From Microcebus murinus (taxonomy: Eukaryota; Chordata; Mammalia; Primates; Cheirogaleidae), in contig NC_134106.1 of the NCBI RefSeq assembly GCF_040939455.1, forward strand, positions 44,972,001 through 45,036,000: a stretch of DNA of 64,000 bases, given 5' to 3'. The notes under the pieces are model-generated. The model was not told the DNA's origin and searched no databases. It saw nothing but the letters and a program-made list of their open reading frames with translations. Shown here piece after piece: positions 1-25,084 of the stretch. A program made the translations under genes and the position numbers. The number at the start of each line of letters is the position of its first letter. The first letter of the stretch is position 1.

Positions 1-334
1 TAAGTGTTGTTCCCCTGCATGGGAATGATGTCCTCTCAGAGGTCAGGGCTTCGCCCCCTTGCTGTGTCTCTTCCTGAAGGTGTTTGCTGCAGGAGCCTCC
101 TCATGACAAAATAGCTTTGAGCAGGGCCCCCACCGTCCTCCAACCCTTTCTGGAAGGAGCACTGCTGTGCTTCTCTCTCCTCTCCCAGTACACAGATAGA
201 CTGAGTATTCCATAGGTACCTCCTGGCCTACTGGTTGTCTTTGCAGAAAATGTATTTTTCTTATGTGAAGCGACCCATCAAGAGGATGTGGTGCATTCCA
301 TTAAGATGTCCTGGGGTTCCTCCTTTTCATACAG
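1..334 (+). other. SPTBN1: SPTBN1 intron, 3' part
   Basis: No exon or repeat is recognisable. The intron ends in a pyrimidine-rich stretch and the acceptor CATACAG at 328-334. Confidence 0.8.
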
Positions 335-13040
<12,706 letters not shown>

Positions 13041-13768
13041 ACTCCTTTCCTTCCTCCTGCCCTTCTCTTACCTTTTCAGTGAAATTCCAGCATGCAAGCT
13101 CAGAACCAACACATTACTCTCTGTGCCTAATGTTCCTCAATGTGGTTGATTTTTTTTTTTTTTTTTAATTTATAGAGCATTTCTGGGGGGTGGGGGAAAT
13201 ACACCTAAACACTTTATCTCCAAGTTACAAAAGTTTGAGGTGCAGAGGGAAGGCCAGATTTTTTTAATGAAATTATATAGATTAGATCTCAATATTTAAA
13301 CTGTTCCTCAATTTTGTGAGGCTGTGTTGGAAATAACCCGCCTCTAGTGCTGTTGGTATGCAAGGCAGCGGTGCTTAAACAATATTTCCTGTGCTCAGCT
13401 CACCAGGGACAAAACGTACCAATTTCCTGACACCATTCTCTTTCATTTACTTCCAGTGGTTACCCTGAGTCTTGACTATTAGAAGTGCCCACGATGGGTC
13501 TAACCTTGATTAAACAGATCGTGTATTCTGATCTCGCTGCAGCCATAGTGCAGCTCCATGTTAACTCTACAGACCATTTGTATCTGGCATCACTTACTAA
13601 CACACGACATGCGGCTTTTCTGCATCAACTGCTACGACGGTTAAGAATGTCGGTATACCAGAAGGAATATAGAAAACTGATACTGTTTTAAATAATCTGT
13701 AATTTCAATTTTTTTTTTTGCTGAAATACATTATATTGTATGTTTGAGATAATTCTAGTACAAAGTAT

Positions 13769-13791
13769 AATAAAACTAGATGTATAATAAA
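13769..13791 (+). terminator. SPTBN1: Proximal paired poly(A) signals of SPTBN1
   Basis: Two canonical AATAAA hexamers lie 11 bases apart, about 0.75 kb after the stop codon. Confidence 0.65.
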
Positions 13792-14123
13792 CCCTTTAAA
13801 TCATTGGTAAGTGTACAAGTGGTGGAACTGAAGCATTTACTGGACAAAGTAATGTTACTCTAATGGTTACTTGCTCGTGCGTTGCCACACTGTGTTATAA
13901 TTTGCTTCATTACCTTGCTATTTGATACATAGTGTGCATTTCTCTGTCACTGTAACTATTGTAATGACAAATTTTCATCTTACTGCACAATCAAAATGAC
14001 ATTGATAGGAATGAACTTCAGAGGCTGGGCCTGAACAAGGGAGGTGGTCGCTCAGGCCTGGTGCTCAGTCGTACGACCTGTACCTCTCAACTTGTGCCCT
14101 ATCTGTTAAATATATGCTATGTC

Positions 14124-14129
14124 ATTAAA
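14124..14129 (+). terminator. SPTBN1: Distal poly(A) signal of SPTBN1
   Basis: ATTAAA, the commonest variant signal, followed by TGCTTTTAAATCTAGC. Downstream sequence is T/G-rich (ACTGGTTTTTTTCC). I infer this as the main 3' end. Confidence 0.6.
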
Positions 14130-14387
14130 TGCTTTTAAATCTAGCACGGCGACTACTGGTTTTTTTCCTCTGCTGCGCATCCATGCCAAGTAGGGAAATT
14201 GCAAAGGGAGAAATGGCCAACGGGAAACATAAATGAACTGAGGCTTCACCATCTTCTCCTGTCCCACTTCTCACGTGGACCCAAGGCCATTCATCTCACC
14301 GTGACAGGCCTTGGCCTTTGCCTAACTCAGGGTTGCAAGTTGTTCAGTTACCAACAGACCAAAATGTTTAGTTAAGAAAAGTATCTT

Positions 14388-14537
14388 ACGAGTAAGATGT
14401 GCAACGTTTAGGGGATGGACACGCTTGAAGCTCTTACTCGAGGGGGGAGGGGAGGCACGGGCAATATATATAACCTTAACACTTGTACCCCCATAATATG
14501 CTAAAATTTAAAAAAAAGATTATTCATAAAAAAAAAG
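14388..14537 (+). mobile_element. 5'-truncated L1 insertion with 14-bp target duplication
   Basis: About 150 bases end with the L1 3'-terminal motif TTGTACCCCCATAATATGCT, preceded by a G-rich tract and followed by an A-rich tail. AAGAAAAGTATCTT flanks it exactly at 14374-14387 and 14538-14551. The L1 lies just downstream of the SPTBN1 3' end. Confidence 0.85.
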
Positions 14538-14551
14538 AAGAAAAGTATCTT

Positions 14552-15880
14552 GGAAACCACTGTGGTTGGTTATAGTCTACTCTTGGCAGGAAGGCCACAC
14601 CTGTAATCTCAGAATCCCATGAGAGATACATAGACATGGAACATTTTGCGTAATTTCAGCAGATCTCTGGTTATGAAGCCTGCTTGGGTGGTACTTGCTC
14701 TCTCTTGCTGCACTCGCTGACCGTCCACTGAGGCCTGAAAGTGGAAGACGATGGGCCTTGAGAGGAGAAGCAGTGGCAGAAGACCCCAGTTGAGATGTGT
14801 TCACTCCTAGAAGTTACAGGCCACACAGGGTCATGAGCTTCAAGCCTGGCAGGGCAAATGATGGATGGTTTGGTTAGATTTTTCGAGTTTTTTATTCTTT
14901 CGCTATCTCATTTTGAAGACCGTGCACATTTGTTTTTATTGCTGTAATGCTGTGCCATTTTACTCCAATTTTTGGTGATAAGGTATGGGTGATATTACTG
15001 CCCCCCTCCCCCGCCATGTATAAATCTGAAGCATGAGAAGCAATGAAAATAAGGCTGTCAGGATGTGAAGTGGCATTCTTGATTGAGTAAAAGCCACACT
15101 TAAACATCTAAGTTTGGGATGCATCTTCTGATGGCATTTCAGTGTTGGGTACTGGTTGCATTGGCTGTGGTTTTCTTGACGGTGCTTAGAGTAATGGTGC
15201 TTCTTATGATCCAAGGCATCTTGAGTAGATGAAGCAGTATCAAAGACTGGACAATGGCACATCGTCTCAACAAGTTCCTGGCATTCTTAGAATTGGTTGT
15301 GTATGGAGACTCATATGGTAATTCCCCTGGGTGCATTCTTTTCATTTGTTAGTTGGAATTCTTTAATATTTTCCTTCATGTAGTAGTCTATTGAGGGAAG
15401 GTAGGATAAATGTTTGAGTCTTTCCTACTATTTACATTTATATTATTTTCATGTAATTTGTACTATACTGACTTGGTTCCTATCATTTTCTAAAGATAAG
15501 CAATTTTTAAAATATAATGAATTCATGGGCTTAAGTATATTAGAGTTTTTTTCAAGTGAAATACTCCTTTTTTGCTGAATATATTTTTAAATTTTGAAGT
15601 GACCTTTCTAAGCATGGCCTATAACCCAAAAAGCTATTAAACAAAAGGAGAAGAAAAAAAACTCCATCAAAGCTCAAGACTTCTCTCACCAATGAGGGTC
15701 ATAGTGAAATTGCTCACCTTTCATCTTCCAACACTCTCCATCAGTGAAATTATCCTTTTTGAAACTTAAAATTGTCCCATATTTTACTGGTGGAAGCCTT
15801 TTCAGGTTGGCTTCAGAGTCCTTTTGATACAGCCCTAGTAATCTCTGTTTGTTAGCTTCCTCCTTATCTGGAATGACAAG
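14552..15880. other. Intergenic, no gene recognised
   Basis: Reverse-strand open stretches at 14960-15262 (100 codons) and 15686-15895 (70 codons) resemble no protein I know. They may be degraded repeat or chance. Confidence 0.5.
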
Positions 15881-15889
15881 CTGTTCCAG

Positions 15890-17275
15890 GGTCATCTAGA
15901 ATATTTCTTGCCCCTTGACCCACAATCAGCCATCTGTCTACGAAACCATGGATTCTTGTAGTGGAAAATGGTATTTGAAGACTACAGTTTGAGTGCTAGG
16001 AATGCTTGTTGCTACGTCTTGGTCTTTGTCATATCAGTAGATAGAGCAAAAGAAAAAATAACTCGTGAGTTGATACTCAAATTCAGGATTACATGGTTTT
16101 TTTACTTAACATTGTCTATATTACAACAGAATCTCCTTTTTCACTCAGCCTTTTGGCTCCCAAGGATACAGGGGGCATAACATTAGAATATCCTATAAAT
16201 TACTCATTTGCTTTATTCCGTGTTACACACAAACTCAGAAGAGCAATACTAATATTACCACCGCAGATATAATTACTGAGAACAGTTCTTTTTAATTAAA
16301 CTTGTTGTTTAGCTATACCTGTAGATTGACATGCAGTTGTAAGAAATACTACAGTCCACTTTAACCAGTTTCCCCTAGCCGGTAACATCTTGCAACACTG
16401 TAATACAGTATCACATCCAGAATATAGCCACTGATAGTCAAGATATAGGACATTTCCATCACAAGAGTCCCCTCTGTTGCCCTTTTATAACCATACTCAC
16501 TTTCTACCTTCACCCCCCTCCCCCCTTTTAACCCCTGGAAAAACCACCAATCTTATGCATTGCTAGAAATTTGTTGTTTTTCAACAAATACTTATTGAGT
16601 ACCTTCAATGGGCTAGGCTCTTGGGGACCCATGGAAATCTGTCATTTCAAGAAAGTTGGGTAAATAGAATCAAAATATGCCACATTTTAGGATTGGCTTT
16701 TTTTTCCACTCGGCATACTAATATTGCATGTATCAATAGTTTGGTCCTTTTTTGGCTGAATCATATTCCTTGGTATGGATGTACCACAGTTTGTTCAGCC
16801 ATTCGCCTACTGAAAGACATCTGCGTTGCTTCCAATTTGGGGCTATTATGAATAGATCTGCTACAAACATTGATTTTTTATTTATTTATTTTTTTTTTTT
16901 GAGACAGAGTCTCACTTTGTTGCCCAGGCTAGAATGAGTGCCGTGGTGTCAGCCTATCTTACAGCAACCTCAAACTCCTGGGCTCAAGCAATCCTGCTAC
17001 CTCAGCCTCCCAATTAGCTGGGACTACAGGCATGCGCCACCATGCCCAGCTAATTTTTTTTCTATATATATTAGTTGGCCAATTAATTTCTTTCTATTTT
17101 TAGTAAAGATGGGGTCTTGCTCTTGTTCAGGCTGGTCTCGAACTCCTGAAGTCAAATGATCTACGCTCCTCAGCCTCTCAGAGTGCTAGGATTACAAGCG
17201 AGAGCCACCACGCCCGGCCTGCTACAAACATTTATGTGTAGGATGTTGTATGAACATAAATCTTTCTTTCTCTGA
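15890..17275 (-). repeat. Old L1 3' end (L1M type), interrupted by an Alu
   Basis: The stretch has reverse-strand L1 3'-end signatures: GACATGCAGTTGTAAGAAAT, CAGTTTCCCCTAGCCGGTAA, GGATTGGCTTTTTTTTCCAC, GGTATGGATGTACCACAGTT and GGGGCTATTATGAATAGATC. It resumes as CTACAAACATTTATGTG after the Alu at 16872-17219. Confidence 0.75.
16872..17219 (-). mobile_element. Strepsirrhine-type Alu
   Basis: A T-run and GAGACAGAGTCTCACTTTGT open the element and CACCACGCCCGGCC closes it. The middle linker TTAGTTGGCCAATTAATTTC is present. The 13-bp target duplication TGCTACAAACATT lies at 16859-16871 and 17220-17232. Confidence 0.95.
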
Positions 17276-17636
17276 TATAAAGAAATGTCCAGGAATGCTG
17301 GAAACAATTATTTAAACCATTTTGTATGTGATCTTTCCATTCTCTTCTTTGACCCCATTTTTTGGTTTTACTGTATCTGCAATGTCTGAGTAAATCACTC
17401 TATGTGCTCTGTCTCTTTTAGCCCCCATTCATTCTAGTTAGTTCTACACACAGTTGTGTATTTAACCAGTCTTATGTTGGTGATCTTGGTCATTTTGGTT
17501 ATCTGATGCTCACTCCCTGTATGGTATGCCAAGTTGGTTTCCACTCCGCTCCTTTTTGTTTTGTTTTGTCTTTTTGCCAGTTCTGTGGGTCAAGCACTTC
17601 GAGCGAGGGATGTGCTCTTTTCAAAAATGAATAAAG

Positions 17637-17965
<329 letters not shown>

Positions 17966-17979
17966 AAAAATGAATAAAG

Positions 17980-19729
17980 ATTTCCCAAGAGACAAATAAA
18001 TACGAGCTTCAAAGTTTTTCAAGGTATAGACCCAACTAACACACGCTGCCCTAGAAAAATGGGGTTTTTCAACTTGTAAAAGAAAAATACAATTGACCTG
18101 GCTGTGAGAAAGAATATTGTATCTCATTTGGAACTTTGAATGCTCTTTGTGAAAGGTCAGCCTTCTAAAAGGGTTTCAGGAAGTAGAATCCGAGAGACCT
18201 GCTCTTTTCGTTTTCTTTAAGTTAGGGATCAAGATGTATGAGACGCTCCTGCTTCTCTTCCGTGCTTTTCTGGGACTTTCCACTCAAGTTGAGGAAGCTC
18301 CACCAACCCCTGATACCCATGAACTGGGCTGATTTGGGAGAGTTTAGTGATAGTGGGTAGAATTATTTGGTTGGAATTCCTGTTTTCTGAGGTAATGCTT
18401 CCTTTTGACTCTTCTCTGCAGGAGAGCTTGGAAGAAAGCTGCCTGGGGTTGCCTGAGCTACGGTTGTCAGCACTTCTCTCAAACCTGGTGTAAGCCGGCA
18501 GCTTTGCTGTTCTTATGGTCAGGCCAGTCACAGCAGGAAGAGGACACCTAGGCATAGGTAGCACTCTGTACTGAGACTCAGAGAAGCTGGCAGGCCCTCC
18601 CGTCACTCCCTTGCCCGCCCTGTGCCCACAGGCCCGCGGCTGCTCCCTGGCGAGCCTGCTTCATTGTTTGGTGTGTTCTTCTCCCAGTACAGACATCCTG
18701 AAGGGCAGCCACACAGGGGCCTGTGGGCTTGTGCAAGTTTCCACTTGGCTTTCGTTTGTCCCTTCGGATGTTTATCACACACGGGAGACCGGCCCATTGT
18801 GTCTGGGCCTGGGAGTGGGCGAGGCAGAGCATGGATGGAGTTTCCTGAAATGAGTGCTTTAAAGGGAAAGGGAATTTTCTCTTACATAAGCCCATGGGGA
18901 CTTTCTCCTCCGGGGTGGGGCGCCCTGCATTTCAGAGTCAGGGCTGGGAGGGAACCTGGGAGCTTTCTCTGGAGCTCGGGCCAAGGCTTAGCTCACAGCA
19001 TTTCCCCCGGGAATGTGCTCAGTTCTCAGTCACCATTTCAGTGTCTTTGTCCTGGTGAATTATTTCCAATGTTGCTGTTCTTCAAGCTTTGCTTTTGTGA
19101 AGGGAACAGTCACGCTAGGTTCAAATCTCCCATCCAGGGCCTCCATGTTAGGGGACTGTCCTCCAGCCCTAATTAAGATGGCCCGAGAGAGCGTGCGTGG
19201 GGGCCAGCTTGCTGGTGCGCAGGCCAGCCCTGTGCTGCTGCCATCTGTTACACACGTCTGTCACGTCTCTCCGCTTGGATTTTAGGAGCCTTGTCTTTCC
19301 TGAGCGCACGTGATTGGATGACTTCATCCGGCTTGCTCAGCCTCTGCTCTGCTGCAGAAGGAACTCAGCCTCTGAGGCCAGACTGGTTTGAATCATGGCT
19401 CCATCAGCTTCCAGCCCTGTGACAAGTATTCCCCCATCCCCTCTGCAAAGCACCCACTACGCGCCAGCAGCTCTGGGGAACAGTGCCTGCGGTGCTTACA
19501 AAATGCTACAGCCCTGACTGCTTCTTCCTAGCCTTGGTCTTATCTTTAAAAGGAGATTGAATGAGGTTATGAATGCTGCCCTCCATAAATCCGTTCCTTC
19601 TCTCCCACAGTATTCTGCAGGGCTGGGGCTCTTTTGTCTTAAAGCACCTTGCTAATGTACTCAAGGCTGCTCCTGACTTTGCAGGTGTTGATGGCTGTGT
19701 TCCCTCCCTCCAAGGTACTTCATTTGGGG
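17980..19729. other. Intergenic, apparently unique sequence
   Basis: 1.75 kb, moderately GC-rich between 18450 and 19450. Open frames exist here (longest 184 codons at 18622-19176), but they have no recognisable domain, composition bias or splice context. I see no gene. Confidence 0.6.
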
Positions 19730-19743
19730 CACAGCTGGCTTTA

Positions 19744-20101
19744 TTTTTGTTTGTTTGTTTGGTTGGTTTGGTTTTGGATTTTTTGAGATGGAGTCTCGCT
19801 TTCTTGCCCGGGCTAGAGTGAGTGCCATGGCGTCAGCCTAGCTCACAGCAACTTCAAACTCCTGGGCTCAAGCGATCCTCCTGCCTCAGCCTCCTGAGTA
19901 GCTGGGACTATAGGCATGCGCCACCATGCCCGGCTAATTTTTTTCTATATATATTAGTTGGCCAATTAATTTCTTTCTATTTATAGTAAAGATGGGATCT
20001 CGATCTTGCTCAGGCTGGTTTCGAACTCTGGACCTCGAGCAATCTGCCTGCCCCTGCCTCCCGGAGTGCTAGGAATACAGGCGTGAGCCACCGCCTGGCC
20101 T
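19744..20101 (-). mobile_element. Strepsirrhine-type Alu
   Basis: Contains GAGATGGAGTCTCGCTTTCT, TTAGTTGGCCAATTAATTTC and the terminal CACCGCCTGGCC. It has a T/G-rich tail (TTTGTTTGTTTGG). Target duplication CACAGCTGGCTTTA at 19730-19743 and 20102-20115. Confidence 0.93.
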
Positions 20102-20270
20102 CACAGCTGGCTTTAGAGAGCAGATGTGGGTTAACAAGCAGGAAGGACCTCTAAGGGTCTAGTTGCTCTTGCCACCCGCCACCTACAGCAGTCACTGGGG
20201 GTTACTTCAGACGTTGGTACAGCTCAGCAGCAAAGGAGGCGGTGCCGGATGCTGCACATTTACAAGTTAC

Positions 20271-20515
20271 CCAAATGCCAGTCTAAGGAATTGAATTATG
20301 TTTTTTTAAATAAGGCCCTCCAAAAGGTGCTAATTATCTGTTTCTTTGGGGAGCCCTAAGTGCTGGAGTTAACAGAACACCATTTGGCTGCAAAACAGCC
20401 ACAGCCACACGGATGCCCACCGCCCCTGGGTGCCCGGCCGAGGCTGGGTGCAGCTCCCTCGCCACTCAGCACCTGCTTCCTTACAAAGCCCTCCTCTCTG
20501 ACAGGATTTGAAACT
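20271..20515 (-). repeat. Inverted-copy partner A of an unclassified repeat
   Basis: Read on the reverse strand this stretch matches 23231-23468 over its whole length. Shared blocks include CTGTCAGAGAG, AAGCAGGTGCTG, GGCTGCACCCAGCC (GAGCTGCACCCAGCC here), GGGCACCCAGGGGCGGTG, GGCCTTATTT, AATTCAATTCCTTA and CTGGCATTTGG. By eye identity is around 80 percent with small indels. Confidence 0.8.
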
Positions 20516-20790
20516 ACCCCGGGAATTAATTACCTCAATGTGAAGGGGGTCCTGTGTGCCTGTGTGCTTCGTGGTAGACCCCAGGGTGACTGGGTGGGAG
20601 GTGCTGAGGCAGAGTCCCGAGGAAGCCACTTTCTCGGGACTGAGGGCTCAGTGGAAGAGGGTGCAGCCAGTGCCTGGAAAAGGAAAGCAGGCAGAACGTC
20701 CAACATTCCTCAGGAGGAGAAAGAATTTAAATTCCACAGGAGAACAGTTTGTGAAGATGAACCTGCCCTTACGTTGTATTTTTCTTTCTG

Positions 20791-20900
20791 ACACTTGGCA
20801 TGTCCATCATTGCTCTATCACAGTTGCCTCTGGGAGGCGGGCGGGAAGTGGGAGCGTCCCTGCTGTGGGGACACAACCTCGTGGCCCCCTTGTCTCAGCT
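20791..20900 (+). repeat. 110-base duplicated segment, copy 1
   Basis: Starts ACACTTGGCATGTCCATCAT and ends TTGTCTCAGCT. It is the same length as the copy at 21876-21985 and differs from it at 11 positions by my count, with no gap. Several differences are C here and T there at CpG sites, so this looks like the less decayed copy. Confidence 0.9.
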
Positions 20901-21035
20901 CCTTGAGCGCTGGGACTCGTGGAGACCCACGTTCTGCCCGTGGCTGCAGCACTTGGCACCCAGCCAAGAGAACTGCCATTTCTACGCCAGCTCTGCCAGC
21001 CAGCATTCGCCAAGCGCCTGCTGCACGGCCAGGTG

Positions 21036-21115
21036 CTGCCCTTAGCACTTTACACGTTTAACTCATTTAACCCTCACAATGGCCCTGTGAGGTAGACATT
21101 GTCAGAGCTGAGACC
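21036..21115 (-). repeat. MIR fragment
   Basis: GCACTTTACACGTTTAACTC, TTTAACCCTCACAATGGCCC and TGTGAGGTAGACATTGTC follow the reverse-strand MIR consensus. Confidence 0.7.
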
Positions 21116-21420
21116 AGAACTGTCACCACAGGAGAAAGAAGACAGCCAGGCCAGGGCGGGTGGAACCGAGACCGCAGCATCTCAGAACCTGCCAAATCTC
21201 TGACAAGGGCTGGCTGACCCCAGGCCCAACTGCCCCCCTGCCTCACCTCCATTTGAGAAATGAGGAGCTCAGGCTGGAACTGAACGTGCCAGAACAACTG
21301 ATTAGGAAAAATCAGGGGTTTAGGTAAGGGACCCTGAACAACCGGTTTTACTTGTTTCCACCCTTTGTTCTTCTCCAAACAGAATGCCTTTATCTTGCTA
21401 ATAGTAATAGGTTGCTGCAG

Positions 21421-21600
21421 CCATAAGATTGTGCCAGACCGTGTGCTGTGCACTCAAGATGGTTATCTCATCAAATCCTTGCTGCAACTCTACGAGGCAA
21501 TGTTGTCTTCATTGTACAAAAGAGGAAACTGAGGCTGGAGAGTTAAGTGCTTGTACAAATAGCAGCTGGGGATTTGAATTCTGACACATCTCTCCAGAAG
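21421..21600 (-). repeat. MIR fragment
   Basis: GTGCCAGACCGTGTGCTG, TCATCAAATCCTTGCTGCAA, ACTCTACGAGGCAATGTTGT and AAAGAGGAAACTGAGGCTGG follow the reverse-strand MIR consensus. Confidence 0.75.
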
Positions 21601-21777
21601 CCTCGGAGACTGTACTAACTGCCCACTGATGTCCCTCACCTGCATTTTCTGTGGGCTGAAAAAGGACTGTGATGGAATCAGTGCCAGCCAGTGGTGCGTT
21701 TAATGTGTGTAAACCGCCACCCACATGGTGGGCCTCTAGGGAAAGAACTACAATGCCCAGTGTCTCACTCTGGCCTC

Positions 21778-22163
21778 ACCCAGGCTGGAGTGGCGTGCAG
21801 TGGCATGATCATAGCTCACTGCAGCCTCCAACTCTAGAGCACAAGTGATTCTCCTGCCTCAGCCTCCCAAGTAGCACACTTGGCATGTCCATCATTTCTC
21901 TATCCCAGTTGCCTCTGGGAGGTGGGTGGGAAATGGGAGTGTCCCTGCTGTGGGGATAGAACCCCGAGGCCCCCGTGTCTCAGCTGGGACTGGGACTACA
22001 GGCCTGCGCTACCATACCCAGCTAATTTTTTAAAATTTTTTGTAGAGACAGGAGTCTCGCTGTGTTGTCCAGGCTGGTCTCAAACTCCTGGCCTCAAGCG
22101 ATCCTCCTGCTTCAGCCTCTCAAAGTGCTGGGATTACAGGCATGAGCCTCCACACCCAGCCAG
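21778..22163 (-). mobile_element. Alu interrupted by a copied 110-base segment
   Basis: An older Alu without the strepsirrhine linker starts at CACCCAGGCTGGAGTGGCG and ends at CACACCCAGCCAGG. After CTCAGCCTCCCAAGTAG it is interrupted by foreign sequence (about 21876-21985) and resumes with GGGACTACAGGCCTGCG. The front end is truncated and no target duplication was identified. Confidence 0.88.
21876..21985 (+). repeat. 110-base duplicated segment, copy 2 (inside the Alu)
   Basis: A same-orientation copy of 20791-20900 lying about 1.1 kb away, placed at the AGTAGCTGGGACT position of the Alu. It lacks a poly(A) tail and target duplication, so retroposition does not explain it. Templated repair or local copying does. 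Confidence 0.9.
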
Positions 22164-23230
22164 GCCTGAGTTCTTATAGTCACAGCTCTTCACCAACTCC
22201 TTGAGCATAAGTTTAGATATGCAAGTGCAAGTTTTGCTCTCAAAGATGTGTGCAATGTAATGGGAAGATATCGATGCCTGATTTGCTGGCCTTACAGATC
22301 TGTAACTGTCCAGATTTAAACTGTCGAAATACACTGAAGTTCTTTTTGGATCAAATTGAAGTTCAGACAAAGAGTGCATGGTGGAGACACAATACATATT
22401 TGTAAGAAAGACAAGAGAGAAGGAACAAAGACAGGAAGGAAGGTAGGGTGGAAGAGTCCTCCAACCAGTGGGGTACTCCGTAGCCTCTGAAAGGTCATAA
22501 AATAAATCATGTCTCAGCATATAACCCCTGCCTGTGTTTGGTATTTAAAAAGGAAGAAGGAGAGGCTCAGCCCATAGCCCATGTGGACAGGTTTCCTTTT
22601 ATCTCCTTTCCAGCCAAAGGATGTGAAGACAAGCTATGGGAACAGTGGGCTCCAGCTGAGATAGGTCAGGTTTTTACTCTAGCTCCCTGAACTGGCCACA
22701 GCACCCCTTCACTCTCTGACTTCCATCCTTCCTCTTTCTCTGATTTCTGTCTCTCCCCACTGTCCACAGATCTGACTCCTTGCTGTTCCCTCAGCCTCTG
22801 TGGCCCCCTTTCCTCCAAGCTCCAAACTGTACAAGCATCTTCTGAGGCTCAGGCACCTAGCTGGCTCTTCCTTCGGTTTTTAACAACTGCTTCTTCCCTG
22901 ACCTCCCTCAACGTACAACCTTTCATTTCAGCAGAGCATAAAAATACCTTTTTCCCAGGACATGAGGCTGAGCTCTGGATGCCCAGTCATCATTTTCACC
23001 ATTAGTTCCATTTTACAAGCCAAAGTGCCCTGTAAAAAGAAAAAAACAAAACAGGGCAGAATAGCTCTGTCTTCCAGCCACTGGCAGGGAGAGCACAGTT
23101 ATACTAACAAGGCTCTTTCCCACGCAGCTGTGAGACCCCCATTTTTCAGAAGGGGGCAGTGGGGAAGGGTGAACACACAGAAGAGTTCATTTTCTGTTTG
23201 TTAAAGGAATAAATGGATTGAGGATCCTTG
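22164..23230. other. Intergenic, no gene recognised
   Basis: About 1.1 kb of apparently unique, locally pyrimidine-rich sequence (22680-22920). No exon or known repeat was recognised. Confidence 0.55.
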
Positions 23231-23468
23231 CATTTCAAAACCCCCTGTCAGAGAGGGAGACTTGGTAAGAAAGCAGGTGCTGGGTGGGGAGGAGGCTGCA
23301 CCCAGCCCCGGGGCTGGGCACCCAGGGGCGGTGTGCACCCACGTGGGTTCCCAGCCACATCTGTTCTGACTGTTAGGCACTCAGGACTCCCCAGAGAAGC
23401 AGATAAATCATCTTTTGAGGGGCCTTATTTTTAAAAATAAAAATTCAATTCCTTAAACTGGCATTTGG
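23231..23468 (+). repeat. Inverted-copy partner B of an unclassified repeat
   Basis: Matches the reverse complement of 20271-20515 from CTGTCAGAGAG through TGGCATTTGG, with several short indels. No poly(A) tail or target duplication flanks it. Confidence 0.8.
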
Positions 23469-23705
23469 TTAATTCATAATTATTTTAGTGAAACATATTG
23501 GTAAGAGAGGCAACATTTTTAATAGGAAAGACGGTACAATAAAAGCATTCTTAATTTTTTAAATTCTCTCCTAATTCCACTGGCTCACATGCATCAAAGC
23601 CTACACAGTTAAACATCCTAAGTACCTATTCTGCATAGTATTTTTCTTTTCTGTCTTTTTTATTTTATTTTATCATCCCAAGAAGCTGTAAGGATAGTAT
23701 TTTTT

Positions 23706-24024
<319 letters not shown>

Positions 24025-24043
24025 CTGTAAGGATAGTATTTTT

Positions 24044-24707
24044 ACTTAAATTTACATCATAAAATTTTGCTATGTTGCTCCAAAGACTTGTGGTTCTTAT
24101 TTCATGTTCCACGTGTAGTTTTCGATTAGGTCAATGTAGCATGTGTTATTTTAAAACGTTCCCCCAATGCTGGGTATGTAAAATAAGATCACTCCCCACC
24201 AAATAGGCTTGTGTTCCTACAACTATAGCTCTGACTTGGTTTTTTCCAAGGCATGAACTACTTCACAGACCATACTCCCCTTTAATCGCCTCCCTTGATG
24301 AGGGGTACACGTCTCTTGAGCACTTTTCCCTGTGGAAGTGTTCTCTCAGGAAACCTGTTTCTCTGCCCGGCCTCAGGGCCTTGATCTCAGCCATTCTGGC
24401 AGCTTCAGGAACTTCACATTTCGGAAACTGAGGCTGGTCCTAATCTCTTAGGTCCCTAAAAGCTTCTGGGCTCCTAATGCAAATTTTATCACCTCGCCCC
24501 CCCCCAGCCTAACACATTTGAAGCCCACTTTGATAGCTTCTCTCTCACACACAAACACACAAACAATTAAGTTTTATTTTACCAGGCACCACCTAATCTT
24601 CTTGGGAATTGCTAGGTGAGAAACTAAGAACATGTTCACAGATTTTGCTACCTATTCTTACTACTGTTTCGAGAGTGTATCCATTTATTAATAGTTACTT
24701 GCTATAA
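24044..24707. other. Intergenic, no gene recognised
   Basis: No exon or clear repeat. A C9 run lies near 24498 and a short ACACACAAACACACAAACA stretch near 24546. Confidence 0.5.
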
Positions 24708-25042
24708 ACAGGGTACGGCAAGTCCTAACTTAAGTAGTTAGGTCCTTGGAAACTGCGACTTTTAAGCGAAAGGACTTATAAGGAAACAAATTTTGCCACA
24801 GGCTAATTGATATAAATAAGAGTGAAGTTCCTACAGCATATTTCTGGTCACAAAACATCACCAAACTCTTAACTAAAGATCAAAACGCTTCTCATATGAA
24901 CCATTGAAATAAATGTGTGCTATACATACATTTAAGAAAGATGAATACAAACAAGTAAGATAATGATTGACTTGCTTATTCCAAGTCAGGGGCTCAGAGG
25001 CGGGCACCACCCTGGCCAGGACGTCAGCCTGTCACACGCTCA

Positions 25043-25084
<42 letters not shown>

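Larger units (their letters stand above)
13041..14145 (+). other. SPTBN1: SPTBN1 long-isoform 3' UTR
   Basis: The UTR starts after the TGA and is AT-rich and free of repeats. Two AATAAA signals (13769-13774 and 13786-13791) and a distal ATTAAA (14124-14129) suggest alternative UTR lengths. The end is placed about 15-20 bases after the distal signal and is approximate. Confidence 0.75.

Noticed and set aside
15686..15895. 70-codon reverse frame with protein-like composition
   Set aside because: I considered a processed pseudogene, but could not name a parent, a poly(A) tail or a target duplication.
18622..19176. 184-codon open frame in intergenic DNA
   Set aside because: No domain, no compositional sign of coding and no splice or promoter context. 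Other frames over the same DNA are also open.
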